Origin: Helicoverpa zea
Lineage: Eukaryota; Arthropoda; Insecta; Lepidoptera; Noctuidae
DNA: 64,000 bases
Direction of reading: 5' to 3'
Assembly (NCBI RefSeq): GCF_022581195.2
Contig: NC_061463.1
Span: 11,842,001 to 11,906,000, forward strand
A program made the translations under genes and the position numbers. Under the pieces are notes generated by a model, which was given only the letters and a program-made list of their open reading frames with translations, did no database searches and was not told the DNA's origin. Positions 10,913-23,205 of the stretch are shown one piece after another (the stretch's first letter is position 1; the number at the start of each line of letters is the position of its first letter).

Positions 10913-12248
10913 TTCTAATATTTGATAAAAGGTTAGTTAATTGGTAGGCAACGTTGGACGGTAATTGGGTATTATTGGTGGATAGGATTGTAGATAGAAG
11001 TTTAATAAGTATATCTATTATTGAGGAAACATTACTATCAATGAATGGGTTATTCAGAGCGCAGCCATCAGGCTGTGAAGGTGCAGGGGAGTTAATAATC
11101 TGCTGATGGGCAGCTTTATCATAAGAGGGAGATAGAGGGGCATGGGTCCTTGGCTTAAGAAAAACAGTTTTGCGGTATGACTGAGTAGGGGCGGGAACTG
11201 CTTTTGCAGCATTCGCATAATTGCGAGAAGCAAGTGGGACAGATTTGCTAGCTTCAGCATATGAAAGGGACTTCTCAGCCATAACCGTCTTAATGGCCTT
11301 CTGTCTACCCAACTCCGGGCATGACTTGCTATTTGCAAAATGATTCCCTGAGCAGAGCACACAGAATGCCTCCGCCTCAGAAGTGCTGCAACCATCACCA
11401 GGGTGATCATGGCCGCACTTACTGCAGCGAGGCTTGGACCGACACACTAGTTCCACATGACCAAACCTGCAGCACTTACGGCACTGGATGGTGGGATAAA
11501 CATATTGCTGAACTGGAAGGGAAGTGTAACAGCAAAAAACTCTTTGAGGCAATACTTGGCCATCAAAGGTAAGTACACATGTCTCTGTTGCCTTGAATTC
11601 AGTTACTCCATCTATAACTACTTTCCTGCTTATGCGACGAACTTTCAGGATTTCACCACAACCTGAAGGGACCTGTAAGTATTTTTGGGCTTCCTCTTCA
11701 TTTAAATCTGTGGGAACACCAGTCACAACTCCCATCCTAGTTATATTAAAAGTGGGGATTGAGGCAACATAGCAGTTCTTATGTAAAATGCTGTTGATAA
11801 TAAATGAGTTTGCATCCTGAGGGGATTTAAACTCTACAGACACACGGTTCCTACCAACTTTTTTAACACCATCACGGACAACGTTAGTAATATTATGTTT
11901 TTGTAGGAATATTCCGAAAGTAACAGGGTGTAGAGAGGTACCGGCGTTAGGCTGGGGCTCCAATCGAGAGACATGAACGATAAAAGGTGCCTTATCAGTA
12001 GCTGAGTACCTGCTGCGGCCAACTAGGTTTCTTTGTTGTTTGGATGGCGGGGTTGACACGCCAATGTTAGCATCATCTCCGGAGCGTTTCCTGGTATACG
12101 AGGTTGATGGGGTCTGGGAGTCCGCGATGCTGCAAGCAACATCAGCGAGTTGGGATAGCGGATAGTTGGGGGAAAGAGGAGCATATGCAGAGATGTCGGG
12201 AGGATCGGGATCGGGAGGTTTATTTTGATCCATTATGCTTATAAACAA
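10860..12248 (-). CDS. Retrotransposon ORF1: gag-like RNA-binding protein with CCHC zinc knuckles
   Basis: The frame encodes 462 residues. A proline/serine-rich N-terminus of about 85 residues precedes a folded stretch resembling the RRM-like region of Jockey/I-type ORF1 proteins (about 88-240). Three Cys/His knuckles follow between about 253 and 310: CRKCCRFGHVELVC, CSKCGHDHPGDGC and CVLCSGNHFANSKSC. The C-terminal third is low in obvious structure. Such proteins bind element RNA and form the ribonucleoprotein that is targeted to the nucleus. The ATG at 12248 is the first in frame. The stop at 10860 lies 53 bp inside ORF2. There are no disruptions. Confidence 0.92.
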   Translation of the reverse strand: MFISIMDQNKPPDPDPPDISAYAPLSPNYPLSQLADVACSIADSQTPSTSYTRKRSGDDANIGVSTPPSKQQRNLVGRSRYSATDKAPFIVHVSRLEPQPNAGTSLHPVTFGIFLQKHNITNVVRDGVKKVGRNRVSVEFKSPQDANSFIINSILHKNCYVASIPTFNITRMGVVTGVPTDLNEEEAQKYLQVPSGCGEILKVRRISRKVVIDGVTEFKATETCVLTFDGQVLPQRVFCCYTSLPVQQYVYPTIQCRKCCRFGHVELVCRSKPRCSKCGHDHPGDGCSTSEAEAFCVLCSGNHFANSKSCPELGRQKAIKTVMAEKSLSYAEASKSVPLASRNYANAAKAVPAPTQSYRKTVFLKPRTHAPLSPSYDKAAHQQIINSPAPSQPDGCALNNPFIDSNVSSIIDILIKLLSTILSTNNTQLPSNVAYQLTNLLSNIRNGASPSIPSMECEERVA

Positions 12249-12455
12249 CTAGTAAGTTACCGAAATAACAGTACACCACTGGAAACAAACACAAGGACAA
12301 CACACAAACACAAAACTAAGTCACAAAAGTTCACCAAAACACTTAGAAAGGCTGAAAATTCTAGGCACACGTGCTAACCAAAGACACTCTGTGGCGAGAA
12401 TCCTAGTAAGTTTTCGCACCTCTAAACTGTCAGAATCCTAGAAGTTTTGGTCTAT

Positions 12456-12623
12456 GGTTGTTATCATTTTAAATTTTTTTATCAGTCTGTGACCGGCGTT
12501 GAAAACGACACGCGAGAGAGCTCGTAAAATCTCAAGTTCATTTTTTATAATTTTGTAGAATATTACCAGATAGTATTGAACACATTAACTGAACCGTGAA
12601 AGTAATAATTTAAGGCGTACAAA
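12456..12623 (+). promoter_or_regulatory. Proximal promoter/5' UTR of SPTLC1 next to the retrotransposon 5' end
   Basis: About 150-170 bp separate the approximate 5' end of the retrotransposon from the SPTLC1 ATG. No TATA box is obvious. The boundary with the element is uncertain by tens of bases. Confidence 0.4.
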
Positions 12624-15600
12624 ATGATATTCGTTGCCATTTACGATATGGTAAGTTTCTTCTGCCCGAGTATTTATTAGTCACATATGATCGCTTTTGG
12701 GTATCATTTTTAAATATTTTACATCTTCCAGGCTGGCTGGTGGACTCTAGTCATGGCTCTACAAGTGGTAGTAATTTCAACTTACTTTTTCTGGAGCAAA
12801 AAGAAGTCTAAAACCTATGATCCCCTATGTAATGGGAAACCGATAGAATGGAACCCTATACCTATCGTGGAGCACGATGTGACAGTTGAAGAACCTCCTT
12901 TGATGGGTAAAATAGACGATAATGCTTTGAATGTGGGTTCTTTAAGTTTCCTCTGCCTTGACAAGGAAGAGTCTATCATGGACGCTACGTTAGAGTCTCT
13001 TGGGAAATATGGAGTTGGCTCCTGCGGCCCTCGAGGCTTCTATGGCACGATTGACGTCCATCTAGACTTGGAGGAGCGTCTGGCTAAGTTCCTGGAGGTG
13101 GAAGAGACTTGTGTGTACTCGTATGGGTTCTCTACGATTGCTAGTGCTATACCTTCCTATTCTAAGAAGAAGGATATCATTTTTGCGTAAGTATTGGTTT
13201 TACCTTATGTATCTGTTCTCAATATATTAAAGTTAAAAACTACTCAGAATAATTAAATAGGAATTCTTATTTATATTTATTTCTTACTTTCTAATCAGAA
13301 AAACATCAATTGCCAATTAGTCATAATTTATTTATGTCTACTTACATACAGTTTATTCATACATATGATCACAGTATGATGTTCACATTAATTTTAACAA
13401 CTACTCCCTTCAAACATCAAGTATTAAATCATTAAAATGTTATGACATAAACGTTTAATAAAATTAAATTGATCTGCATGTAACAACAGGTTTTTGATAT
13501 TGTGATCAAGGTCCCAACCTTGAATTATTATCTCTATGAATTCAAGCATGAATATTCTAATTATTATTCATTAGGACATACTTTGGACATGTACTGTCTT
13601 ACCACAAAAACTTTTAAACGTCAGTTTATGCCTTGTCTAAAAAAATGTCAAATTATGACGTTGACATATGGTTCATTTTGCAGCCAAAATTTTATTAGAC
13701 AAGCGTAAAACAGGGTTTAAAGTTTTTGTAGTAAGGCCATTTATGTTTTTAAGGTCCCTATAATTTATGAGATGTTTAAAGTATTTTCAAAATCAAACAT
13801 CATAATGAACCACTTATCTGTATTCAGCTTATTGTTAAAAAGTAAATATAACCTTATTTTAAAAAATCATAACAAGAATGTTGTGAAATGGTAGCATTAT
13901 GAAGGTGTGCCATTAATGCACAGATGCATATATAAAATAATAAAGTAAAATCTAAGAGGGAGATCCCTAATTAGTCATTCTTATTGTTTACCTTATTCTG
14001 ATACAGACTTATTATAAAATAAATGCTTCTCTGCTGTTTGACTTGCAGTATGCATATTTATACATAGAAACACATAATGAACTACTGTATAAACAATATT
14101 CTATGCACTTAAAATCCTAAACAAAATCATTCAATTGGGCACTTTTTTTATAAAGTCACCCAATCCTGACTTTCAAACGATATTCGCTTCATTCCATTTA
14201 TATGCAAATATTCCTTAAGAATGTTTAAAATTGTAATTATGCATTTAACATTATTTATGCAATTATGTGGGTTGAAAAAGTATTTAATGCATTAAAGTTC
14301 TGCTTATAAATAAAGAGTGCCATGGTCTAATCTAGCAATTGATAGTGGGCGTGGCGTATTAAAATGGTGAACAATCAGACAATACTATTTAATACTCATG
14401 TACCTATCACACAAAGATTTGTCACATGTGAATATTTTTATGAAACTAGCAATGTTTTTGCAATGCTTATTTAGTGATATTTATTATTACTGTCAGCTTA
14501 GGCTCAGATTACATAAAAAAAATATCTTGTTCATTTCAACACTTTCATCTGTCTGTTTGTGACCTAGAATCTAATTAACTTAGCTTATGGTTCATGATTA
14601 GGCCTAGCCCAGCATTTTTTTCATACATGTAATTAAAATTATAAGTAAAATATGAGCTCTACAGAGAAGAGTTCAATTGTTTATACATTAATAATGCAAA
14701 CATCAAAACATTTCCCCATAGTAAATATCTTTCTTAAAAACTTTCAGTGATGAATGTGTATGGTTCGCAATACAGAAAGGCATTGAAGCCTCCCGCAGCA
14801 CCGCTCGCTACTACAAACACAATGACATGGACCATCTCGAACAACTCCTGGCCGAGGCTCAGAAGAAGAAGGAACTCAACCCTCGGAGACGAGCCTTCTT
14901 GATTGCAGAAGCTATATACTTTAATACTGGTGAAATGTGCCCGTTGAAGAGGTTGGTGCAGTTAGCGAGAAAGTATAAGCTAAGGATTATTTTGGATGAA
15001 AGTTTGACTATTGGGGTGAGTTATATTTTTGAGTACTTGACATAACAAATCTCATTTTGAGTTTTAAATGTAACTTAAACGTCTTTTTCACATAACATAC
15101 TTATTTCATTGCCAAAAAATGTAAAATGTAACAAAATACGTTATGCTGTTTTTGACCAATATTTGAAAATCTTAATTTCTAAGTGAAGTAGCTACTGCTT
15201 GATTAGTAAGTAGTAATTTTTATAATTCCCAAATAATTATTATGTTAATCGAAGATAATTACATGCCCATTTGAACTTGTAATTCACTGAGAAAATATGA
15301 GTTAAATAATTAACCATTTACCTGAATAGGTAATTATTTAAATTATAAACACAATGAAACAATGTATATTTACAAAACATTTATTTAAATAAGATGCATA
15401 TCAGCTATTAGTATTTCAAATATTTACACAAAAACTGAAAACAACACACAAAAAATATCATAAAAATTATTATGTTTTACGTTACACGCTACTATCTTGT
15501 TCAAACATGAATAATAATATGATATTGCAATTGCTTGTGCTATCTCTGTTAGATTAATACTTGATAACAGAGTTCCGTGTAGGTGTGCATCTACTATCAC

Positions 15601-18600
15601 ATTGCCACGGAAATCCATTGCCGGATCTTAGTTGTTTTTTTATAGTTAATTATATGGTTTCCATTATATATGATTTACTGAAAGGTAGTCCTGACTTCTG
15701 ATCGCTCATTGACTTAAAAAACATACGCTACCGGTTCAAAGAACGATATACGATAAACATTCCAATAGAATCCGCTAATGTGATACTTACCATTCTTCAT
15801 CCAAATAAAGCAATGAAGAATAAGACATCATTTACATAATAATATGTATAGAAGTTCATACTGCATGAAAGGCGGACTTGCTATTATAACTGCAGTGACC
15901 GCCCGTGCTATTCGTAAATAAAACTAAGGTCACAAAAATACATTTATCCCTTAGTCGGTTCACTGGATTCTGGGAATTCCAGAGATATCAAAACACTTAA
16001 TAGTAATGTACTTAAGAACTTTTCTAAAGCGTGTCGGAGAGTGAAAGAATAGTTAGTGTACCTGTGTCTGCGCAAATGCTTGTGCACTATAATATGTCCT
16101 GCGCAGCTGGCTGATCTCCCTATATGAGACAATCGGTTAGGAAGACATCATTCTAAAACATTATGTATGAAGTTCTCCAAACAAACCGAATACCTACACT
16201 TGCACTCAATTAAGTTTGTATCTATCATGGAACGAGGGCATCCATTTAGGATCCCATGTCTATTCAATAAACATTAATTAGGACTTCGCCTTTATTGAGG
16301 GAACTATTCCAAATGTCGGCCAAGTACGAGTGCGTTGCGTAAATTAATTAATGCAATTAGTTGTTGTACTGGGGAGTACTATGAAGTGTAGATAACTCCG
16401 AGTTGTATTTTTCTTCGTTATAATGTAGGACATCATTATAGTCGGTTCAATGATTTAGCTTCATGGAAACCCCAGTAACTAGAATAATATCGGGCAGCAA
16501 AGGCTAATATTTGAATCACCTAAATAAAGAGAAGAGGACACTGTTTTAAACATATGCATAATCGTTTACTAGATTCCGTCCACAATTTCAACAGCCTTCC
16601 ATGAGAAGTACTTCGCACACCAAAAGTAGTCTGTAGCCTCAATAAATGGGCTATCGAAAACTTCCTAATATGTTATCCATATAATTAACCGTTCGGTGAA
16701 CCTCCTTGACTGTTAAGGGCCATACCCGCATTTAGTTTTGAGGGTTCTATCATGCTGTGACTGTTAGTGAAAAACTGCTAATTTAGGTACCTATTTAATA
16801 AACCATATTGCCTTTGTTTCTCCAGGTGGTAGGTAAACACGGTCGCGGTATAACCGAGCTGCTGAATATACCTCGCGAAGAGATCGACCTGATCGTGGGC
16901 TCTCTGGAACATTCGTTCGCGACAGTCGGCGGCTTCTGCGCAGGAACACACTTCATGGTCGAACATCAGAGGCTTTCGGGACTTGGTGAGTGTTTACAGA
17001 GTAAAGGAGAAAAGAGAGAGATTTTATCTCAGTACCTTCTAGCTTCTGCCAGATTCCCGTGGGAACGACTCCGCGAATAGGTACGGAGAAAAAGTTGTAA
17101 TTGACTATACATAAATAACTCTAGATAAATAAATGGACTATAGATATAACACTATATGACTAAGAATTTCTCAAATCGATTCAGTAATTTTTTATCAGCG
17201 CGATATAGTGGATATATGGTGGGTTTAGAGGCATTCGAATATTAGTGTTTTACATGGAACGAGTGCTTATCCGACCTCCTCAGTCGAATTATCATTTAAT
17301 GCTATAAATATTTTGATAAGACCAGATGTCAATCTTTCCTTTACCTGAGAAAAAAGGTCTGAGGATTGATTTTACTCTTCCTTGACTTGTAGTTTTCAAA
17401 TCGGCCTATATTTAGAAGACTACCAGAAATTAATATTCCAATATTTATTCCAGGTTACTGCTTCAGCGCATCTCTGCCGCCGATGTTGACGCAAGCGGCC
17501 ATATCGGCGCTGGACATCATTGAGGCCAAGCCGGACATCATCGGCGAGCTCAATGAAGTCTCTATTAAAATTAACAAGTATGTACATTTTGTTTGTCATA
17601 AATTAGTGACATCACTTAGGTACAGTTCGCGCCAAATTACTTTACAATTCTGAAGTAAGCCATGTAACGCCTATAATATTTTTTTTTTTCGGAAATATCT
17701 GTACATTTGAACCAAAATTGAAAATTCGCATGAAGTTTCAATTCAATCATAATAAGTTATGTATAATAGTAAAAAAAACATTCTTCACAATGAAACGAAT
17801 ATTTCGTTTAAACGCATAGATTTTGAAAAGTTACGTTTAAACGCATTTATCTGTAAAAATACTTCCTTCTACAAATACGAGAATTCACTGCAATTTTATA
17901 CTCTTCACTGATAAAATAACGTCACATTAAACGTACGATTTGATAAGACCACGCGACTTTATACTTAATGCGTTATTACTCGCGATAAAGTCCATATTAT
18001 GACTCAACCTTATAAGTCGTTCTGCAATCGTTTTAGATAAACTAGGAAAGAATTTTACAGTAATAAATAAAAATATTGATAACAATTTGTAAACTGCCAT
18101 TTCAATTGAGATAAGGTGATAGATGAGCATTATAACGCAAAATTAAATAGGTCATTACGACCACAGATTACGACATACTTTACTGCACTACTGCATTTCA
18201 GAAGTAAATTATTACGTTCTAATTAGGTTCTAATTTTCCTACATAGGATCTCATAAAATAGATCTTTTACTTTCAGAAAATACTCTAAAAACTGAAGATT
18301 ATAAAATTATAAACGTAGTTGTTTCCATGTCATCGTGAAAAAAAGTCAGACATTAATATGCATATTTTTCTTTTCAGAGCCCTCTCTCAACTGAAGCATT
18401 TCACATTCCGAGGCGACGCACTCTCCCCGGTGAAGCACATCTACCTCAAAAAGGATGACCTCACAGACAGACTGAAACACTCATACCTCCGTAACATTAC
18501 TAACTATTGTCTAGAGCAAAATGTCGCCATGACAGTCGCCGCTTACTTACGAGATGTCGAACTAAACTGTCCGGAACCTTCCATCCGTTTAGCGTGTAGC

Positions 18601-18705
18601 AGGAAACTTACAGACGACAAAATAGATCTAATATGCTCATTATTAGACGAGGCGTATGAAAAAGTAGGTCCGAAACCCGAACTGTCTCCAAAGGCTGTTA
18701 AGTAA
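12624..18705 (+). CDS. SPTLC1: Serine palmitoyltransferase subunit 1, 6 exons
   Basis: Coding exons are 12624-12650, 12732-13186, 14748-15015, 16826-16985, 17454-17577 and 18378-18705, giving 453 residues (human about 473). With SPTLC2 it forms the ER enzyme that condenses serine with palmitoyl-CoA, the first step of sphingoid-base synthesis. A membrane segment lies at about residues 11-30. The conserved GKYGVGSCGPRGFYGT block holds Cys107, equivalent to human Cys133 as I recall the alignment. YSYGFSTIASAIPSYS, FAIQKGIEASRS, LDESLTIGVVGKHGRGITE, VGGFCAGTHF and EHQRLSGLGYCFSASLPP follow in the expected order. As in other LCB1 proteins, the PLP-binding lysine motif of the catalytic partner is absent. 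All splice phases agree; intron 1 is only 81 bp and leaves a 9-codon first coding exon. It is divergent to the BPNT2-like gene. Confidence 0.96.
13187..14747 (+). other. SPTLC1 intron 2, nothing further recognised
   Basis: The donor is GTAAGT and the acceptor TTTCAG. The sequence is AT-rich. The small plus-strand ORF near 13502 has no family resemblance and is probably chance. Confidence 0.7.
15016..16825 (+). other. SPTLC1 intron 3 with an unassigned minus-strand ORF
   Basis: The intron is bounded by GTGAGT and TCCAG. A 64-codon minus-strand ORF (15618-15424) begins MDFRGNVIVDAHLHG and is followed on that strand by an AATAAA near 15381. I do not recognise it; it could be a mobile-element fragment or chance. 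Confidence 0.6.
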
Positions 18706-19245
18706 TACCTTGGCCTCGAGTATTGTCTATGGATTTTTGGCGGGAAGTACAATTTTTTGTTGTCTTTTTCGGACTTTGTTTTAAGGTTATTTTTCTTGTT
18801 TTGTGTTAAGTGTTTGTTTTATTATTTACTTCGCACCAATGCATACAGTTATCGAATCGATTGTTTTTTATGCATTTCATTTAAATGCTAAGTTATATTG
18901 AAAATCGCTATATTTTCATGGTGTTTACCCGACAGTAAAGGAAAAAGAGATTTTATATATTTCACAGCTACCAATTTAAAGCAATGCATTATTTCTACTA
19001 TCAATGAACTAAAAACTCAAGATTGTCAATGAACAAATGTTTGATACAGTTGTATGCAATAAAAAGTAAATTAGTCCAATCAAATTATGGAAGGCAAAAT
19101 ATAGTTCTAATCAGTAAAAGATTATGTTCACAAACTAGATGTATATTAATGGAGTAATACTTATTTTTGCATAAAACTGTATTGTGGTAAGTTTTAAGTA
19201 AGTACATAGCGTTATAATTTATTAAAATTAAGTGCACAATAAAGC
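18706..19245 (+). terminator. SPTLC1 3' UTR with candidate poly(A) signals
   Basis: AATAAA occurs at 19058-19063 and again at 19238-19243 after the stop at 18705. Either would give an ordinary 3' UTR of 0.35-0.55 kb. Confidence 0.5.
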
Positions 19246-20964
19246 TTATTATATTGTTAATTAATCGTAACTGAGTTCCAAATACTTGTTGTTACATTAA
19301 TAATATCGAATACTGGTTCGTAGTGGACTACTTAAATATGACTTTACCAAACTAAAATAGTAATAAAAAAACTGGCATATCCAAGGGTATGGTAAGGTAT
19401 GTGCCTCGAAGGCATACCGCTTGCTATCATGCCGCCAAAATCGAACTTATTCCCTATAGTTCACGATTATCAAAGAGATGTAACTTTGACATTCATAAAA
19501 TTAATTACATAAGTAAAGCAAGTCCATAAATACAAGATAAACTTTTTTTTTGTACTGTCCACTATGAAACCATAAATAAACTCAAAGTATTACGAATAAA
19601 ACCTCATGTTGCATTAATAGTTTTAATATTATATTTACTGCCGTGCGGTAACAAGTACATTAGGTAAGATACACTACTTCACGTCTACTTAATTTTTATA
19701 TTATTTATTTATTATAATAACTAGCAGTAAAGGTATCCTAAATGCTAACAGAACATTATCTACATTTGTGCCAAGTTGCATTAAAACTTGTTTAGCAGTT
19801 GTGTGGAATAATTTAAATTTATTACTTAGAGATTATTTTGAATGCGACTAAATAAATCGCGTTGGCCAAAATGAAATGTCTTTGCAAAACGTCATAATTT
19901 TTAGACAATTACCTGTGAAATATGAATCTTCGTGATCAATTCATAACTGTAATAGCAATATTATTACCACTACTTATGGCATGTAGCTTTATTTATATGA
20001 CGTATCGATTTATAAAGCTAAGACGCAGAAATCTATTGATGGATTGAAAGCACTTCTAACGATATCGATATTTTCCACTACATAATGTCATAGATATAGA
20101 ATGTTCACTAGTTTATATAATAGTGCCTTGAATCTCATTTGATGTAAAAAGTATTGTATCTGCCTCTTGTGAAAAAGAATACAAGTTTCGTGGAAAAAAA
20201 CATAAAGTTGGTGAACTTTTAAACAATTTTTTTTTGGTTAAATTGAACTTGTAAACTTGTTCACTAGTGGTACAGGATTAATGGTTAACACATTCCAATA
20301 AACTTCAAGTATTATATCAGTACGAGTATAATAGTCTATTTTATCCAAGTTAATAAATATTAATAGTTAAAATGTGTATTTTTACATCAAATGCTTAGCG
20401 AATACCAAGGTGTATCGTCATAAATATCATGACATATTTATTTATAATATCTTATTATAATGTATAATATAATATTACAGAACAGTGCTTGTTATGTTAT
20501 TAAATGAATAAATACGAGATTTTTTAACATTGTAGTTGTTTTTTTTGAACACGACCGCTGATGGTGACAGTCTTAATAATTAGTTATGCTAGAGATAACT
20601 TAAATCTGTGCTAATAGCTTACATTATAATGTTATAGTTTTCTTACATTTAAGTAACTAGTTTTAAAATGGAGTTAACTTTTGCGCAGTGAAGATTAAAA
20701 ATTGAATGAAGTGGCGCCAAACAGAACAAAATATAACCTTCGCTTTTGAATAATTATTGTGTTAATAATCTAGATTCAGTGTCTAGATTCTAGTGCAAAA
20801 GCCACATTTTTTTTTCAAGCATTCATCTTAAAAGTTGAAATGAAAATGCAACATCAAAAACTAAAAAAACATCGATAATTTTAAGTCTAGTAGGTAGGTC
20901 TCGTAGGTAACATAACAGAATTAAGTGTTGCCAGCTAAACAATTCCTGCATAAAGTGTTGCCCA
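19246..20964. other. Convergent intergenic region between SPTLC1 and tektin
   Basis: The region is AT-rich. Near 19395-19425 there is a small imperfect palindrome (GGTATGTGCCT...AGGCATACC). No ORF, RNA gene or clear repeat pair was seen. Some of it is probably tektin 3' UTR. Confidence 0.5.
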
Positions 20965-23205
20965 CTAGTCGGTCACTAGCTCATCGCTCATATGGCAATA
21001 CCCGACATTCCTCTTGAACTCGGTTTCATCAGATGAGTGCAATGGCTTCCTGATCTCTATGAGGCGCCTGTCCGTCTCCAGAGCCTGGTTCTTGTATTGC
21101 AAGTCCTTTGTTACGCGCCCGTGGTGGTTGAACATGCCGTGGTATGTTGTGCTAGGAAAAATAGAATATTTTTCAGTCCACATAATTCAGGCTCCCCCCT
21201 AATTTTAATAAGAACAAGCAACATTTTAGGTTTTAGGTAGCCTTGTTTTCGAGTCAAAAACTTCCAAAAAAGTCGCACATTCAAAAGTTTCGTGCCAATA
21301 TATATTTTAAAATAAAAAAGACTTATTTCCCTAGTGATACGACCCCAATCTTAGTCTGGTGTGGCACCGGTTCTGCATACTTGCGACTACCCACTACAAG
21401 ATACATATTTATAAAATTAAGGAGTCTTTAGGTACTTACAGTGCTTCTTCCAATTTCTTTTCGAGCATATTGTGACTCATGTGAACCCTTTCGAACTCTT
21501 CTATCAAGCCACGCATGGGCTTATCCTGAACTCTTTCAAGGACTGGTCTTCTGGTCCTGGTTTCCAATCTGGTTTCCACCAGTTTTGTCGGGTTTATCTT
21601 ATCCGCGACTGCTGCACGGAGGGTTTCAATCTCCCTGTCTACTTTTTTAAGATTTTGCTCTAGCTGAAAAGTTTTGCAACAATATTAAATTACGACCCCA
21701 AAGCAGGCACGAGAATTAATCGCTTTATTTCCACGACGCTCGTGACTAAGGACTTCTAAACTTTTGAACCACCAGGTTTCCTCACAATATATTCAAACCT
21801 TACACATACCTTGTACTTCTGCCACTCCATCTCATTCCTAGCCCTCTGTATGTCAAAGACCCTCCTCCTCATAATGAGCTCGACCTGCTGACTCTGGGCA
21901 TGCATCTGGTTCCTCGCCTGCTCGCGGCTTTTGAACATCGTCTCTCGAAGAGTCTTGGACTCGGACATAAGCTGTTCTGCTATCTTTATCGTGTTCTCTA
22001 TGCAGTGGACGTAACTCTCTTCTGTCATTGATCTGGGGGAAAAGCTCACATTTGCCTTTTTTTAGGTCAGCAGATTACAATAATTTGGTGTTAAGTAAAT
22101 AAATGTACCAACCTTCTGAACGAAGCTCCTTAGGTAAATAAATCCTTTGATAGCAAGTGCCGAATGAATAATGAACCCTATTGTTTCCAAAATTCAAACG
22201 ACACTGAAGAGGTTCATCTCTAACTCTTACGATCCAAAAACTTGAAAAGAAATAAAACTATGACAGTAGGTAACTTACTCCGTTACTACCCTAGTAGGAT
22301 CCAGCTTGAAACTAATATCAGTGCTGTCCCTGGTCAGGTCTTTGACGTGGTACTCCAAGTCGAGGGTTTCGTCTTTATTCTTGATCTCGCGCTCCAGGCG
22401 GCAGAGCACATTGGTGAGCTCCTTTATCTTCTCCCAGCCCATGTGGCAGACGTCCATTAAGACACGCTTGCTATTTTCTGCGATGTGCAGCTCCTAGAAA
22501 TATGCTGAATGTATGAAGCCTGAATGGACTCTTTAAAAAGCTTTCCACTAATAGGAACCGTTTCAACCGTTAATAAAGGAAGGACTCCAAGGTAAGTTAT
22601 GTTTACGAAGCAACAAAAAAGGTAGCTATGGACTCTTAAGATTAGTTTCACCTTATTTAGCTCCTCCCCAAGCTGGTCTCTAGTCAACTCTGGAGGCACT
22701 CTCTGATCTCTATTAGAGAGACACTGAGATATCACCATAAAGGGAACTTGTAGGGACTCCAAGTGGAGTTCAGTTGCATGTTTCTCTTCTTTCAAAGCTC
22801 TTATCTCGTCTCTTACGCATTCTCTTGTGAACCTCTGCTTTTCCCTCCATGCTTGGACTTCGCATATTCTGTAACGATCACGATGAGACCATTCGCCATA
22901 AACATGAATAAGGTTTGTAGGTCAGTGAGACAAATTAGTAGGTATCTACTACCCTATCTAAAGCCTTTCAAAGTATTCGGACCGAGCAAATCTTACCTAT
23001 CCCTCAACAACTCGTTGTTAACATAGGTATCCCATCTCGTGGTTACCGAAGTCTCGTTCCTCAACTGGTTGGCTCGATTTCTCAACTCATAAGACTCAAA
23101 TCGACGAAGCCTCGCTTCATTTTGTAGCCTCTGAATGTTTCTTGTCCAGTCTAAAACAGTCAAAGGTCGATGGGGCTTTTCAAAAACAGGTATTGTAGCA
23201 TCCAT
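20965..23205 (-). CDS. Tektin family protein (sperm axoneme microtubule inner protein), 6 exons
   Basis: Coding exons on the minus strand are 23205-22997, 22868-22652, 22493-22279, 22032-21810, 21663-21440 and 21151-20965, giving 424 residues with all phases consistent. Tektins are coiled-coil filaments lining axonemal doublets; in insects they are expected mainly in testis. The protein is charged and helical almost throughout. The N-terminal block RLQNEARLRRFESYELRNRA, an ECV...IR...L segment and LEREIKNKDETLDLEYHVKD fit the family. At residues 327-335 RPVLERVQD stands where most tektins have the RPNVELCRD nonapeptide, in the context RTRRP...GL. The conserved Cys is therefore missing. I cannot assign the subtype (tektin-1 to -5, or A/C of flies). 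The ATG at 23205 precedes the first conserved block. It is divergent to the helicase gene, with 850 bp between starts. Confidence 0.88.

Larger units (their letters stand above)
6975..12455 (-). mobile_element. Non-LTR retrotransposon (LINE, RNase H-bearing I/Jockey-type), apparently near full length
   Basis: This is a minus-strand element with a 5' region (about 12455-12249), a gag-like ORF1, an ORF2 with endonuclease, reverse transcriptase and RNase H, and a short 3' UTR ending in an A/T-rich run near 6980-7010. The two ORFs overlap by 53 bp. Neither contains a stop or frameshift, which suggests a young copy. The 5' region holds two copies of AATCCTAG about 45 bp apart. RNase H after the RT places it with the I-type elements rather than simple Jockey or CR1 types; the exact clade needs a phylogeny. 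Both ends are approximate, and I could not identify a target-site duplication with confidence. It sits between the starts of the BPNT2-like and SPTLC1 genes. Confidence 0.9.

Noticed and set aside
6960..12500. Target-site duplication for the retrotransposon
   Set aside because: Candidate matches such as TTTTAA on both sides are too short and AT-rich to be convincing.
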